A stretch of DNA of 64,000 bases from Epiperipatus broadwayi (lineage: Eukaryota > Onychophora > Udeonychophora > Euonychophora > Peripatidae): assembly GCA_028023455.1 (NCBI GenBank), contig JAQFVV010000021.1:6168853-6232852 (forward strand), given 5' to 3'. The notes below the pieces were generated by a model, which did no database searches, was not told the origin of the DNA, and saw only the letters and a list, made by a program, of their open reading frames with translations. Shown here one piece after another: positions 12,722-24,269 of the stretch; position 1 is the first letter of the stretch, and each line of letters opens with the position of its first letter. Both the position numbers and the translations under genes were made by a program.

Positions 12722-13425
12722 ATGCAGAAGTAATGAAAAACCCTGTAAACTGATCATCAGCAAATGTAACTATAAAATGAGCCCACCTACCCTGATCATA
12801 AATAAGTGTTCCATTTGCTGGGGTTCTAACACTCGGAGCATGATTTATATATACTAGCATAATTCCAGAGCAACTACAAGCTACTCTCAGAGGGAAAGAC
12901 TAAGTCTCATATTTAACAAGCTCTAAATATTGAATTAATCTTCAGTTAATAGATAAAAATATAACTTTTTGATAGCTCGAATATAGATGGAATATAGTAA
13001 ACATTCAGTATGTCGAATGTATAGGTTAATTAGATGAAGTTAATGAAGAAGTTGTGAAAACCCCCAGTAAGCTATATGTAAACTAACTGCCAGAAAATGT
13101 AAGTTTAGAATGAGTCCACCTATATATTAGATTTAATTGCTTATTAGCGTACCATTTTGCTGATGCATCACCACACAGAGCATAATTTATGAATACTAAC
13201 ATAATTTCAGAAGAACTATAAGCTATTCTAAAATCATTGTTATTAATCAGAGGTTAATAACCTCTAAATATCAAATATATATGAACAAAGCTAAAATATA
13301 GGTGGGCTGATTTTATACTTACATTTTCTGCCAGTTAGTTTACATATAGCTCACTGAGGTTTTCAGTGCTTCCACATTAATTTCACTCAATCTCGAGCTA
13401 TTAAAAAGTTACATTAGCTACTTAT
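12722..13425. repeat. Tandem-plus-inverted small repeat, locus FD1 (about 333-bp unit)
   Basis: A plus-oriented partial unit starts near 12722. It is repeated head to tail from about 13045 (GTAAACTGATCATCAG at 12745 aligns with GTAAACTAACTGCCAG at 13078, a 333-bp period). Both contain a stretch like GAGCATGATTTAT / GAGCATAATTTAT. From about 13288 the same unit follows in reverse (CTGCCAGTTAGTTTAC near 13325-13345) to about 13425. There is no open frame and no hammerhead core. It shares its layout with loci at 15.2, 57.3 and 61.7 kb. Confidence 0.7.
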
Positions 13426-13867
13426 CTTTCTATCTTTGTTTGTTAGTGACTGCTGTTAATAACAAAAAATATTCAAATTATTTTATTGTTAATGCTGGAA
13501 GTTTCAGCACCAAAATCAATCCTAGGGCCCACATTAGTTTAACACTTTACCACTGTGCGCAGCAAAAATACTGTGACTCTAATGTAATATCAATACTAAA
13601 TTTTGAGTTATAATGAATAAAAAAGAAAATACTGGAAAAGATGGAAAGAAAAGATGAAGAAGAAAGAAATTTATAGATCTGAAATAGAAAAAATATAACC
13701 TTTAAAAATAGGGAGAGATGAAAAAATGGTCTGAAGCAAACAAAACTATGGTGGAACAAATGAATGGTAATGCTGATAAATGTAAATGTTCAAATAAAGT
13801 AAACATTTAAAATTTAACTTTAAATATAACCAACGTTTTTAAATTTGTCTTAGCAACTTATTATGAA

Positions 13868-14110
13868 GCCTGTCCATTAAAGTATGATGATTTGCTATCT
13901 TAATATAAACTGAACACTGATTATATATATGTGTGTGGAAGATGATAATCTGGATCAACTGATGAGTGCTGGTTTAGCACGAAATACGTATACTGGTGGT
14001 TATTTATCTTTTCTATATGTATGTAGTCGTGTGTATCGGTGATATAAGATAGTATGGATAGTTGAAGGGTGCTTGAAAGTCTGAGTTCAAATCCCTTATG
14101 TTTACAATTA
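13868..14110 (+). mobile_element. Ribozyme-bearing repeat, family F1, copy 1
   Basis: Shares with 18326-18500, and with 44.64-44.87 kb in reverse, a leader reading GCCTGTCCATTAAAGT ... TTTGCTATCTTAATATAAAC, then the hammerhead, then TTTATCTTTT and a TGTG-rich stretch. Downstream at 14086-14097 lies GAGTTCAAATCC, a passable box B, so the repeat may be pol III transcribed like the hammerhead SINE of schistosomes. That last point is inference. Confidence 0.6.
13941..14008 (+). ncRNA. Type I hammerhead ribozyme, family F1, copy 1
   Basis: The catalytic core is intact: CUGAUGA at 13959-13965 and GAAA at 13981-13984. Stem II between them is perfect (GUGCU 13966-13970 with AGCAC 13976-13980, loop GGUUU). 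Stem III is minimal (AUA/UAU around CG). Stem I pairs AUCAA with the strand after A13992, with one mismatch next to the cleavage site. A distal segment (AUAAUC with GGUUAU) continues after an internal loop. The order stem I, core, stem II, core, short stem III, cleavage site, stem I is the type I layout known from PLEs and animal retrozymes. Cleavage is predicted after A13992. Confidence 0.8.
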
Positions 14111-14796
14111 GGCTTCAGGCATGTGAAGAGTGCCTGTATTTCAAAGATGTAGGTATTTCATAATTTGCAATTTTTAACCAAGCTTTCGTTTTAAAATACA
14201 GTCTGGTTTCCATTGGAGACATTCAATTCATATGCAAGCACAAGCTATTTGAAGAAAGTTCTTTTGGAAATGTTTCTGAAAAAATCCATAAGCTAAACAA
14301 ATAAACTAAATATGTATTTATATATGTACATTAAGTTATCACTCCGAAAGCAGTTTGAATAATTAGGCAACTGTATCCAAGTAATAACAATTAATCACTG
14401 TTGGTATACCTGCCATTATTTGACACCTTCTAATTTATTTTAGCATCTCTGTTTTAAAACTGCATCATAAACTTTAATGAGCTTTCGCATAGATTTTTTT
14501 TTTTCAGTTAATGAATTTTAAATTTCATTAACGTATGACCCCCTCCCCTACTGTTTTTGTCTGCAAATTTTTATGACATTTTAAAGATTTATATTATAAA
14601 GTTTCTATCCTGATGAAAAAAGAACTGCTTTATTAAGAAATAGCTTTATAAAATTTGATTAAAATTCTTAATTAATTTATGTTGTAATTACATTTTATAT
14701 AGAGATAATTATATTGCACAAAATATGATTTTGAAAAACACATTTTTTAGTCACTGTTATTTTTGTCTTATTTTAATTTCTCTTCCTATTATAAAT
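14111..14796. other. AT-rich spacer, nothing recognised
   Basis: No supported feature. Confidence 0.4.
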
Positions 14797-14970
14797 CATC
14801 ATCATCATCATCATCATTATCATTTTCAAGCACTATCAATCAACTGCAGGATAAAAGACTTCCCAACTTAATCCAGTTTATCAAATCTCTGACCTCTTTT
14901 CGCCGTATCATACCAGCAAGCTTTTTTATTTCATCCATCCATCTTACATGTGGGCTCTTTCTAGTCTCTT
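14797..14970 (-). mobile_element. 3' tail of an RTE-like non-LTR retrotransposon
   Basis: The minus strand contains a degraded version of the tail seen intact at 48.9-49.03 kb (CACATGTGAGATGGATG, then AGACCTTCATCCTGCAGTGG) and ends in a (GAT)n tract at 14797-14820. A short-period 3' repeat tail is characteristic of RTE-type elements. The copy is 5'-truncated. Confidence 0.7.
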
Positions 14971-15179
14971 ACACATATTTGTACGTTATGATGTTCTTTA
15001 AACAACACTTTGCTAGAATAAATTATGTTAAGAAGGTGTGGTTGTGGTTTTCTCAATCTGCCTTCAGATAGTAAATTTAATATATCCATATAAAATAAAT
15101 AAATGACAACTTGAATTGCATGATCACCATTTCTTATGTTTATATAAGTTAAAAAAAAAATTCAAAACAAAGCAAAACT
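14971..15179. other. AT-rich spacer, nothing recognised
   Basis: Short gap between an RTE tail and the F2 ribozyme dimer; no supported feature. Confidence 0.4.
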
Positions 15180-15274
15180 GTCCATATAGTAGTGCCATCT
15201 TGTGCTAACAAGAGCAATCAATGGATGCCATAAGGCTTGTGCATAAAATCTCTATCTAGTGCCTACTCATCCAA

Positions 15275-15322
15275 TATCCCCAGACCAGTTTCTGGATTGT
15301 GGACCGCATCAGTGGGTCTGAG
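15275..15322 (-). ncRNA. Type I hammerhead ribozyme, family F2, copy a
   Basis: On the minus strand: stem I CCCA (15316-15313), core CUGAUGC (15312-15306, last A changed to C), weak stem II around loop CACAA, then GAAAC (15292-15288). Stem III is a 2-bp AC/GU with loop UG, followed by the canonical GUC cleavage triplet (15285-15283) and UGGG completing a perfect 4-bp stem I. The one core change (A9 to C) probably kills or weakens this copy. The GUC triplet and stem I pairing identify the fold. Confidence 0.7.
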
Positions 15323-15623
15323 AGCACTGCACCTAGATCTTAGAATCTAATGCAACCTTCCAGCACCTACCTTTTAACTCTATTTAACTACAAAACTATG
15401 AGAATGAAATTGAAAACACAATTAATATTGCTTTGTTTTGAATTGTTTAATAACAATTATGTGCTAGTATGAGATAGTGATCATGTGATATTTAGTGTTT
15501 TATATAAGTTGTTAAAAGGGAAGCTACACAGTGCAAGCCAGAGTAATAAAATCCCTAACTAGTGCCTGCATATCCAATATTCCTAGACTAGTTTCTAAGT
15601 GCAGTGCCTTCAGATTCAAAGCT

Positions 15624-15665
15624 CCTCACTGATGAAAGCCACAAGCTAGAGATTAGTCTACGAAT
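15624..15665 (+). ncRNA. Degenerate hammerhead ribozyme, family F2, copy b
   Basis: CUGAUGA (15629-15635) is intact, with stem II AGC/GCU around CACAA. The second core segment is GAGA instead of GAAA, and AGUC then UACG follow. This is probably inactive. It faces the minus-strand copies, so a transcript through this locus would fold back on itself. Confidence 0.55.
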
Positions 15666-15770
15666 ATTGGATGAGTAGGCACTAGATAGGGATTTCATAT
15701 ACAAACCTTTATGCATTCATTAATTACTCTGACTTGCACTGGGTAGCACTAGTGTATGGAGAGTTTTGCC

Positions 15771-18325
15771 TCTGTTATAACTTCAATTAGATGTAAAGAA
15801 ATTTAAAGAGATTTGAACTTCATTTATTATGCACATATTTTTCATTACGGATGCTATAATATACAAAAATCCTCTGCAGCAGAGATGCATTTTAGTAACA
15901 ACTTTCTTCACCAACTGCTTGCTGCACTGTGCACACACCTTACACCAATACTGTAAAGATGCCTGACTTGGTATCAAAGTATGTATTTTTTATTATTGTG
16001 ATCACCATTATTTTTGGGTGGTTAGTTGGCAGTGTTTATGACACAGTTAATAAAGAAATACATTTCTAAAATAAGCACATTTATCATAAAATGATTGGAC
16101 AATTTTTTAATGTGGTAAAATATATTATGCATGATGATTAAAAGTAGAGTAAACATGATTTTAGAATTCTTAGAAGTATGGCACATTCTTTACCACTAAT
16201 GAAGGCTGTATCATACTAGAATCACATGTTATTTTATAGTCAGCATATTAAAACTTATCCAAACTTTCTCAAAGATTTGCATCTTTGAGCAGGAAATATT
16301 TAGGTGCTCATTCATTTACAAACAGAAAATTTTTAAGCCTGTTGAGTACTATATTCTTTTTCACTGGTTTTCTATGAAGATCTTTTGAAGAGGACTTTGT
16401 CCTAAATTGAACCATGTGAAGCTTGTTTTATTTATAGATATGAGGAGGTACCCAAAAATTACCAGAATTATTTTTCTGGAGGGTGGATGCTTTGTAGCAC
16501 ATGCTTCCACTGCTAGATATCTCTTGTGGGGAACCTCTACACCATTCTACCAAGCAGCATGTTTGAATGAAGATGTGGTAATTTTTTTATTAAATGCATC
16601 TAGCTTATTCATCAATTTTTGTAATGGTTGAAAAGTTAGAACAAAGTGAAATTATGTTTTCTGTCACCAGAAAATGGTAAGTAAAATAGATGTAATGCTT
16701 GACACAACTTACTCTGAGAAAAACACAAGTTTATGGTGGTTTAATAAAAGAGTTCAAATTCTCCACATACCAAAAACACAATGAGTAAAATCCAGATCAA
16801 ATCGATGCTGTTTTTTTAAAGGAAACAACATTGCTCACTCAGAATTCATTCATAAAGATCATAAATTTTATCTAAGTTCTAAAATATTAGTATGATGCAA
16901 TGAGATGAAAATGTTCCAAGTTGTGGCAAAGTAGGGAGTGGTTGCCTTTATCACAATGACACACCAGTGAACAAAACTTTGAGTGTAAAATAATTTTTAA
17001 CCCAAAATAGCAAATATCAGGTTATCAATTCACCATATTCACTCACTTCCATTTTGTGTGACTTCTTTTTATTTCCCTGAATGAAGAAATTCCTCAAAGG
17101 AGAAAAAATTACAGATTTGGAAGCTTTAAAGAAAAAAAATGAAAGCATTAAAAAACATCCCTTTGCAAGAATTTTAGGACTGTTTCAAAAAGTGAAAAAC
17201 ATGTTTAGACTGATGCATTAGATGAATGAGATTCCATTTGTAATACTTAGTAGTAATTTATACAATTTTTTATTACAGGACTCTTCTCATAACAATATTT
17301 TCTATTTTACCTCATTTTTAGTTTACTCACTTGATATTCTAAAAAATTTTACTGTTTAATATGCAGAATTTTTTAATTTGAACAGTCTAGTAAATAATCC
17401 TATGATTTATATTAAAACAAAAAAAAATAGAAAAAACATTCCAAATGCATAAATTTCATCTAGGATGGGTAAAGAGAATATCTAGATGAAAACACCTTCT
17501 TTACTCAAAAACATTTAAAAATGAAGAATAGAGACCAAATGCTATCCACCAAAAGAAGATACAAGGACACATGGAATCTGTTTCATGTCCCACAACCACC
17601 CTAGAAGCTCTCCACAGAACAAACTCACCAACTCCGCATTAAGACAAACTGCAGCCTAGGTACAAGATACATGGAACGAACTCGGCAACAATTGAAATCA
17701 ACCTATCCTTATGGTCTTATAGATCTTGGCCCCACTTTGTATTCCCTATTTAGTATATTCATTGTAACCTTTGAACAATAATTAGAAAACAATAAGTGCA
17801 TTTATCTATTGTTGAAGGATGAGGGTGGAACAAATAAGATGCATGAATTACTATATAATTTAAACTATAAAATGTTCTAAGAAATCATTATTAGCCTTGA
17901 TATACAATAAGCAGTTTAACTTTAATTATTGCAGTATTTTATGAATAAAATAATACATTATTAAAATATATAACAATTGAGGTTTTAAGTAATAATTTAA
18001 TCCATTAAATGATAATTCATTTATAATTAAAGGTGTAAAATCGTAATTAAAGATAGATCCACACAATACAAATAAAAAAAGACATGCTTTTAGATCTGAT
18101 CTGTGAAGTAGAAAACCTTACTGTATTTTTAATACAAGCTTATTAAAATAATTTTAATTATATGTGTAATAAATCTAACTCAAGTTAATTTTATATAGTT
18201 TATTATAGTCAACATGGACCTGACAGACTAATATTGGCACCAACAAGGAATTTGGGCATTCCATCATCAGATTTTCAATGGTATGGATGGCTGAAGAATT
18301 GGAAGATGGAGTAGATTGAAGCCTG
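15771..18325. other. Spacer with unassigned GC-richer patches
   Basis: 16407-16631 is open on the plus strand for 74 codons but has no recognisable motif or splice context. 17520-17760 is GC-richer with readable pieces (for example DTWNELGNN) broken by stops, and is probably an old retrotransposon or processed sequence. The remainder is AT-rich. Confidence 0.3.
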
Positions 18326-18386
18326 TCTACTAAAGTTTGAAGATTTGCTATCTTAATATAAACTGACCACTGATTAATACATGGCA

Positions 18387-18452
18387 GGAGATGATTTGGA
18401 TCAACTGATGAGTGCTGATTCAGCATGAAATACATCTATTGGAGAACATTAA
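18387..18452 (+). ncRNA. Hammerhead ribozyme, family F1, copy 2
   Basis: CUGAUGA (18405-18411) and GAAA (18427-18430) are intact. Stem II is GUGCU/AGCAU with one G-U pair and loop GAUUC. Stem I AUCAA pairs with UUGG after A18438. Stem III is weaker than in copy 1. The leader GCCTGTCTACTAAAGTTTGAAGA (18326 onward, interrupted here by one change from copy 1) and the trailing TTTTTCACATGTGTGTG match the other F1 copies. Confidence 0.75.
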
Positions 18453-18689
18453 TCTTTTTCACATGTGTGTGGTCATGTGTATTGGTTGTATGAGATAAAA
18501 GGAAAAGCTAAGGGAGTTGAAAGTTTCTGTTCAAATACTCTATAATTATACAATTATTAAGTAAATAGTAAACTATAATCAGTTTATAGCACAAATACCA
18601 TCCCTAAAAGCATATAAAAATGTAAGATAATATTAAACAGTTCTTTATATGACCAAATCTTTAACTGCCTTTTATAATCAAACAGGGAA

Positions 18690-18850
18690 GAAGGCAATAC
18701 TCACCAGGCTTGTTAATTCTTTGTGGATACTCATTTGCCAATTCTGATTGAAATCTGAAAAAAATTCTACTCTTACTCAGCCTGGATTCAAAGTCAGATT
18801 GCAACTATGGCAGCCAAATATGTTATAACTATGTGAAGCTCATAATAACA
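18690..18850 (-). mobile_element. Diverged SINE-like repeat, family S3
   Basis: Related to 6720-6860 through the shared stretch reading (minus strand) GACTTTGAATCCAGGC and the A/T-rich segment after it. Boundaries uncertain. Confidence 0.4.
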
Positions 18851-18857
18851 CCCACCC

Positions 18858-18895
<38 letters not shown>

Positions 18896-18999
18896 CAGAA
18901 GAAGTAAAAAGAATTGCTCATGAGTTATATCAAACATTCAAATGATACAGAAGAAGTAAAAAGAATTGCTCATGAGTTATATCAAAACATTCAAATGAT
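18858..18999 (+). repeat. TA/TG microsatellite followed by a 52-bp tandem duplication
   Basis: 18858-18893 is (TA)n then (TG)n. Directly after it a 52-53-bp unit beginning CAGAAGAAGTAAAAAG occurs twice (18895-18946, 18947-18999) with one base of length difference. The duplicated sequence belongs to the RTE-like element that continues downstream (translates as EEVKRIAHELYQ), so the duplication arose after that insertion or at its truncation point. Confidence 0.8.
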
Positions 19000-19279
19000 A
19001 ATGATGTCTCAGATAATTGGAAGACTCCAGTAATGATACTGCTATTTAAAAAAGGTTGAAAAAAAAAGGTATTAGAAGTTACAGAGTATAAGTCCTCTAT
19101 TTTTTCTATACAAGCTCTTAGTAAAATAATTAGAACTCATCTACAGAAAATTTTGGACTTAAATCAAGAAAAAGAACAAATTGGACTAAGAAGTCGTTTT
19201 AACACCATTGATCACATCTAATTTTCAAAAAAAGTTATAAAAAAATGAACCCATTCATGGTAGAAGCAACTGGGTATTA

Positions 19280-19345
19280 GTTTAGAGTGTGCTGTCACCA
19301 TTTTGGTTTCTAAGGGGAGCCCCTGTCACCATTTTTGTTTCTAAG
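19280..19345 (+). repeat. Two copies of a 32-bp unit
   Basis: CTGTCACCATTTT(G/T)GTTTC then TAAGGGGA occurs at about 19290 and 19323. The unit contains an imperfect palindrome GGTTTCTAAGGGGAACC. It lies in a GC-richer segment foreign to the surrounding RTE remnant. Confidence 0.6.
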
Positions 19346-20234
19346 GGGAACCACAAAACCATGTTGACACAAACACGCGCTAAACAAAATCAGATAAAAC
19401 CCCTTTTGTTTTATCAGTGCCAAAAAATTGGCATTTTTTATAAGTTCTTTAAAATTATTCTTTGGAGATCCAGTTTATAAATGATCTTGGTAATGTATTC
19501 AGACTTGTTTTTATTAAAAATAGGTTTATACTCTTAGCATTGTATATTTGGTAAATTGTAAAATTACTTATATGCTCATTGAAATAATCAAAGAAACAAT
19601 GAGTAAGAATTATCATTATGCTTGGATTTATGAAATGGCACTTGACTCTATAGAGTAATTAAAACTTGAACCATCAAGATGGATACTGGTCATATTTTAA
19701 AGATTATTTATCAAAATGCATCAGCAGTGAATATACTACATAGTAATGCTGATAATGATATTCAACAAAGTGATTTGCATAACAAACTTTTTATATCAGT
19801 ATTATGAAAAATACTTTATGGGAGTAAGAATATAAAAGCAAATAGAAATTATTTAAATCATCTACATTTTACATCAGATATTGATTTTACAAATAGTGCT
19901 TCAGAAATTTTGATTTTGTAAAATCATATGAAAGCAAAAAAGTAGGACTAGAGATAAATACTAAAAAATGTAGTTATATTCAATGGATTTTCACATAAAA
20001 AATAAAAAGTGAGAATCATAAATTAGAAGTCAACAGCTACAAATACCTTAGTCAAATTATTAATGTGGATTGAAACATAATGAATAAATCAATCATAAAA
20101 TTAAACTTGTGATGGAATGCTTTTGGAGGAAGTAACTGAGTATTAGAAGGAAATATATCTATGTGAGTATTAGAAAGAAATATGTCTATGTATTTGAAAA
20201 GAAAGATTATTATTAATAGATGTATTTTACTAAT

Positions 20235-20790
20235 GAGACTTTTTTGTCAGTGATGAAAGTTTATTCATAAAAAAAATCACAGATACAAATACAGTTAGAA
20301 AAAGGTTTACAAGGGAGTGATTACATGGTAAATTAAATTTTCAGGAGCAACATGGTAAGAGGGGAAGGATATATGAGAAAAGGGAATGGGAAGTGGAAAG
20401 GGTGTGTAGTCCATGCCAGTCTGAGATGTGTGTCTTCATTGAGCAAGTGCTGCATGGATTGCAAACATTTAAATGGTTGAGTTCTATGACAGAGACTGAG
20501 AGGATGGGAGTTGGAGGATTGCCCAAGTGTCTGTGAGGAGTGGAGGTGGGGTTAGTTTGATATCTCTGGTTTTAAGAGAGCAAATTAGGTCCAGTAGTTT
20601 TTGATTCACTGAGTGTACTCTCTGGTCAAAAATGATAGCACATTGGAGCAATCAGAGTGCATAGATGAGGAAGACAAATAGTCTGATAGTTACAAAGACT
20701 CCTGTTTCTATAGATTCTTGGAGGTTGGAGATGGTGTTCCTGTGTGTGGAAAGGCACGAGTTGATGACATATCCCACTCCAAGCAGAAAA
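20235..20790 (-). mobile_element. Unidentified insertion inside the RTE remnant
   Basis: RTE homology stops near 20235 (in the segment equivalent to FNKCVLP) and resumes near 20790 (LNRRAIQ equivalent). The roughly 550-bp insert is GC-richer. Read on the minus strand it ends with AATAAA (polyadenylation signal, near 20260) and a T/A-rich tail, which suggests an mRNA-like or retrotransposon 3' end inserted by reverse transcription. Short open frames (61 and 68 codons, minus strand) carry no motif I recognise. Confidence 0.45.
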
Positions 20791-21417
20791 GAACTTAAAC
20801 ACTTAATAGAAGAACAGCACAGAAACTTCATACCCCATGGCAAAATATGAAATAACATTATGTGGGAAACAATAAGAAAGAATTAAAAGTAGAATATGTG
20901 AGTAAAAGAACATTTATCACTGAAAATATTAAAAGACTAAAATGCAGCTGAGCAGGGCATATTGCTAACAGAGATGATAATAAATGGACAATTAAAGTCT
21001 TAAACTAGATGCCAAGAGATTTAAAAGACCTAGAAAGAGATCACAGGTGAGATGGATGAATTAAAAAAATGGTCTGGAGTGATATGTGAAAAAAAGTTCT
21101 ATAGTGGAAAAACTGGATTATACTTGGAGTGGCCTTCATTCTTCTATCACTGTGGTAATGGTAGAAAATAATAATGATTAGGCTTTTTTGCTACTATTAC
21201 TATTATTTGAAGTATCTACTTTGACAATTTTAAACCAAAGATATGCATACATGAATTATTAAAAACACCTATTTCAAGGCAGTAAATTGGAGTTTTATTT
21301 AAATAAATAATCTTAATAAACAATATTAGAAGCAAAATTCCTGATTAATTGTATAATGAGATTACCCATAAAAAGCTTAAACTGTATTTTCCTATATGTT
21401 CTAAAGTCTTTCTTTTT

Positions 21418-21481
21418 TCTTCTTATTGATCTATTATACTTTAAAATATTTTTTTCTTCTTATTGATCTATTATAATTTAT
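21418..21481 (+). repeat. Two copies of a short pyrimidine-rich unit
   Basis: TTCTTCTTATTGATCTATTA occurs twice about 35 bp apart. Confidence 0.7.
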
Positions 21482-22900
21482 GACATCATCCAGGTCTCAA
21501 TCATCATGTCATTCTGTCCTTTCGTAAATCTTTCTCCAAATTTATATCTGTAATTTCTCTTATTCACTCTTTCCAACATCTTTTTGGATGGCATTTCCCC
21601 CTCTTTATTGATAGTTTTCAATTTAGTGTCAGTCTTGGCAATCTTTCCTGAAATATCCTCTATAGGTGTTCATATGGACCACTTAGTCTGTTCAATATTT
21701 ATTATTTCTCAAATTATTTTATTGCTTATGCACTCTCTTCTTGATTGTTCTGCAGATCTTTGTCACTAATTCATTTTTGCAATCATCAATTTTCTTTCAT
21801 TCTTTTCTTCTATTACTAAAGCTTATTTTCTCTGTACTAAGTCATCATATATTTATCATTTAGCCCATTTAATATTGCTATAGCTTTTCTACCTGGTAAA
21901 TTTTTCTCTTATTGGATTTATCTGTTGTTTCTTTTGTATGATCTTCATGCCTAGGTAATTATATTTCTCACATATTTTAATTTGTTGACAATCTTCCAAT
22001 ATTAGATTCTGCTATAGTCTCTCAAAGATATATTTTGATGTTATATTTATTTTTCTACTTTATTTGCTATATTCCTCTATTCATTTTTAAACCATATAGA
22101 TCAAACCATCCTAATCCTGACACAATACTATTGATTATAAGCATAATACAATGTACAAATTGGTTTTTTAATTATGTAGAGAAATTCCCATTTTTATGTC
22201 CTTTTCTATAATTTAAGAGCTTGTTATAGATATAATTTAAATAATGTGGGCAAGAGCAACATTCCTGATTGAGTTTTTTTATATGATCCAAAATAGGTTC
22301 CTATTTTTACATAGCATATACATTATTACATAATTTTTTTAGTACTTTAGTAAGAATTACATTTTTTTATTAATTCCATTGCTTCCCACAGTCTATTTAG
22401 AGGGATACTATCAAATACCTTTTAAATCTCTGTTTATAAAAGATGCATCTTTTGATTTCTTGTCTTTTGTTTTTCTATTACTTGGGTCACATAAGTCAGG
22501 TTATCTATTGTGAATCTTCATTCTCTGAATGCTACTTGGTTCCTCAAACTATATTCATATTCAATTCTATTTTTCAGAATTTCCTCATATACCTAATTCA
22601 ACTCAATGTATTAGTAATTGTTATTCCTTTATAATTTTCACAATTGTCTTTTCTGCCTCTTTAATAAATTGTTATACTATATAATACTTGCTATTCAGAG
22701 AGATCTCTCCATTATTAATGCAGTTTTGGAACAACTGAAGTATTCAAACAACATTTAACAAATTCAAATGAAATTCTCCCAGGTCCAGGAACTTTAGTGA
22801 TTTGCATACGATAAGCATTTTAGTATATTGTAATGTTATAGGACATTTTACCATTTGCTTCTTTATTCATCTTCTGAAATTATTTCCTATTTTTGGCAAC
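21482..22900 (-). pseudogene. Decayed LINE reverse transcriptase
   Basis: The minus-strand translation shows, in order, QVAFREWRFTIDNLTYVTQ near 22470-22530 (equivalent to QxGFRxxxSTxDxI), KVFDSIPLNRLWEA near 22385-22425 (motif A, xFDSIPxxxLW), CPHYLNYIYNKLL near 22215-22250, and further thumb-like pieces to about 21550. The KVFDSIP motif and its spacing identify an RT of a non-LTR element. The catalytic YxDD segment is not recoverable. Stops in all frames show that it is dead. The strong pyrimidine bias of the plus strand is simply the complement of purine-rich RT codons. Confidence 0.65.
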
Positions 22901-24269
22901 AAATTGTTGGAATACTGTTTCCATTTCTTTATTAGTAATTGGTGATATTATATTGGTTTTTATTTCTTATCTTAAACTCTTAATCATTATCTGTCTTTCA
23001 TTGCTTCTCTTCCCACTGATCAAATCTTACAATTCCTTTTCCATGCTTAATTTTTCTTTCCTGTTATTCTTTTCATATGTTTGCTTGTATTTTTTTGCAT
23101 TTAATTCTATCATTTGTTTTAGTGTTTAAATATTTATGATATCCTTGTTTTTTTTTTCCTGCAATCTCATTTTATATCTCAGATTCCTCCAATACGTTTT
23201 TTTTTAAAAAAAATCATTTTTTTTTTGTAATTCCTGCAATACGGTTTTTTTTTAAAAATCTTTTTTTTTTTTTTTTGGTAATACCTCTTACAGCTGCGTT
23301 TAAGCAATGTTTCATATAACCGTTATGTTTTATAATTCACAACAACAACAATAATCTCAACACAAAAGCAAATATCTTCTATGTTAACCACATTTTATAT
23401 ATACAGTATTGAGCATTATTTTACATTTCCATCACTTTTACGCTTACATTCTTTACATACATGCGTGTGTGTGCCTCTTCAACCAATGTACGTGTATGTA
23501 TATATTCAGTACATTAATAAATACATCACGCACACAAACATATAGTATTACACTGCACAAATATACGTTCATCCATGTATATATAATTTTCCAATATTAA
23601 TATACTTTTATTTTTAATATTTTAAAATTGTTTTATATTTAAATCTACTCAAAAAACCTGATAATTGATTAAGTTTGACCATCTGTTTGAACCACGTCCC
23701 TTATTCATTATTTTCGTTTCTTCTCACCAGGTTGCCGGGAGAGCAGGCTATAATAATTAAACCTTTGGTTTTTGTTGTCTGTCCATAGCATGACAGACTA
23801 TTTTAATAGTTTTATATATCTGTCTCAGACTCAGGGAATGACATTTCCATTTATAATGGCCTGAGTGTGACTGAATTAATTAAATTTGTCAGCTTGAAAT
23901 GAATGAGTTATTATGAACCGGTCTATTTTTTTTTTTTTTAAAAAAAAAAAAATACTACAAATAATCGAAAAAGAATAGTTGTAACATTACTTCTAATAGT
24001 TATATTTAAAATTTCGTAGCTGATATTTAGTAATAACATTAAACAAAAATTGAATTTAGTTTTACATAATTAAAAAAATAATTCGAATGACTTTATTGCA
24101 GGGAGTTTATAAAAAATCCAAGCGCCAGAAATGATAGAGATGGGCAGCGATCCTTGAAAGTTCAGCAACGGAGTCTGCCATTTTGCCACTATACCAAACC
24201 GCAGAATCACAAATTTATTTATTTAAATACGAATAAATCGAAAAACTTTTTCAGCAACCTGGATTTTTT
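22901..24269. other. Spacer with long T-runs
   Basis: Long T tracts with a tandem-like TTTTTTAAAAA pattern at 23145-23275 and 23930-23952. A GC-richer patch at 23690-23760 has a box B-like GTGGTTCAAAC on the minus strand. 24110-24210 is a second GC-richer patch with no recognised content. Confidence 0.35.

Larger units (their letters stand above)
15180..15770. repeat. Ribozyme-bearing tandem-plus-inverted repeat, family F2, locus FD2
   Basis: Two minus-oriented units lie head to tail: the stretch CTAGTGCCT ... CCAATAT, then the hammerhead GAAAC..GUC segment, occurs at 15257-15292 and again at 15560-15596, 304 bp apart. They are followed from about 15624 by the same unit in plus orientation (ATTGGATGAGTAGGCAC), ending with CTTGCACTGGGTAGCAC. 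Other copies are at 46829-47107 and 52465-52700. The 15283-15587 spacing means cleavage at both ribozymes would release a 304-nt RNA, which is how retrozyme dimers work. Confidence 0.75.
18947..21185 (+). pseudogene. Decayed RTE-like retrotransposon, reverse transcriptase to 3' end
   Basis: Conceptual translation in shifting frames gives RT landmarks in order: NWKTPVMILLFKKG near 19020, KIIRTHLQKILDLNQE near 19130, EQIGLRSRFNTIDHI near 19180, a motif A-like ALDSIE near 19635, WILVIF and KMHQQ near 19690, a tail YLSQIINVD near 20050, then KCSAGHIANRDDNKWTIKV near 20945-21000 and a degraded 3' tail near 21060-21180. This is the usual order palm, thumb, C-terminal tail. Many stops and frameshifts, a GC-richer segment at 19230-19490 and a larger insertion at 20235-20790 show that it is dead. 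Its family is the same as the tail at 48.4-49.0 kb. Confidence 0.7.

Noticed and set aside
12745-12780. CUGAUGA in reverse within FD1 (GCTGATGATCAGTTTAC)
   Set aside because: The related unit at 13078 reads CTGGCAGTTAGTTTAC, and no GAAA lies at a suitable distance in either.
18175-18435. 86-codon minus-strand open frame over the F1 repeat
   Set aside because: It is antisense to the hammerhead repeat; other F1 copies do not keep the frame open, so it is not a conserved protein.
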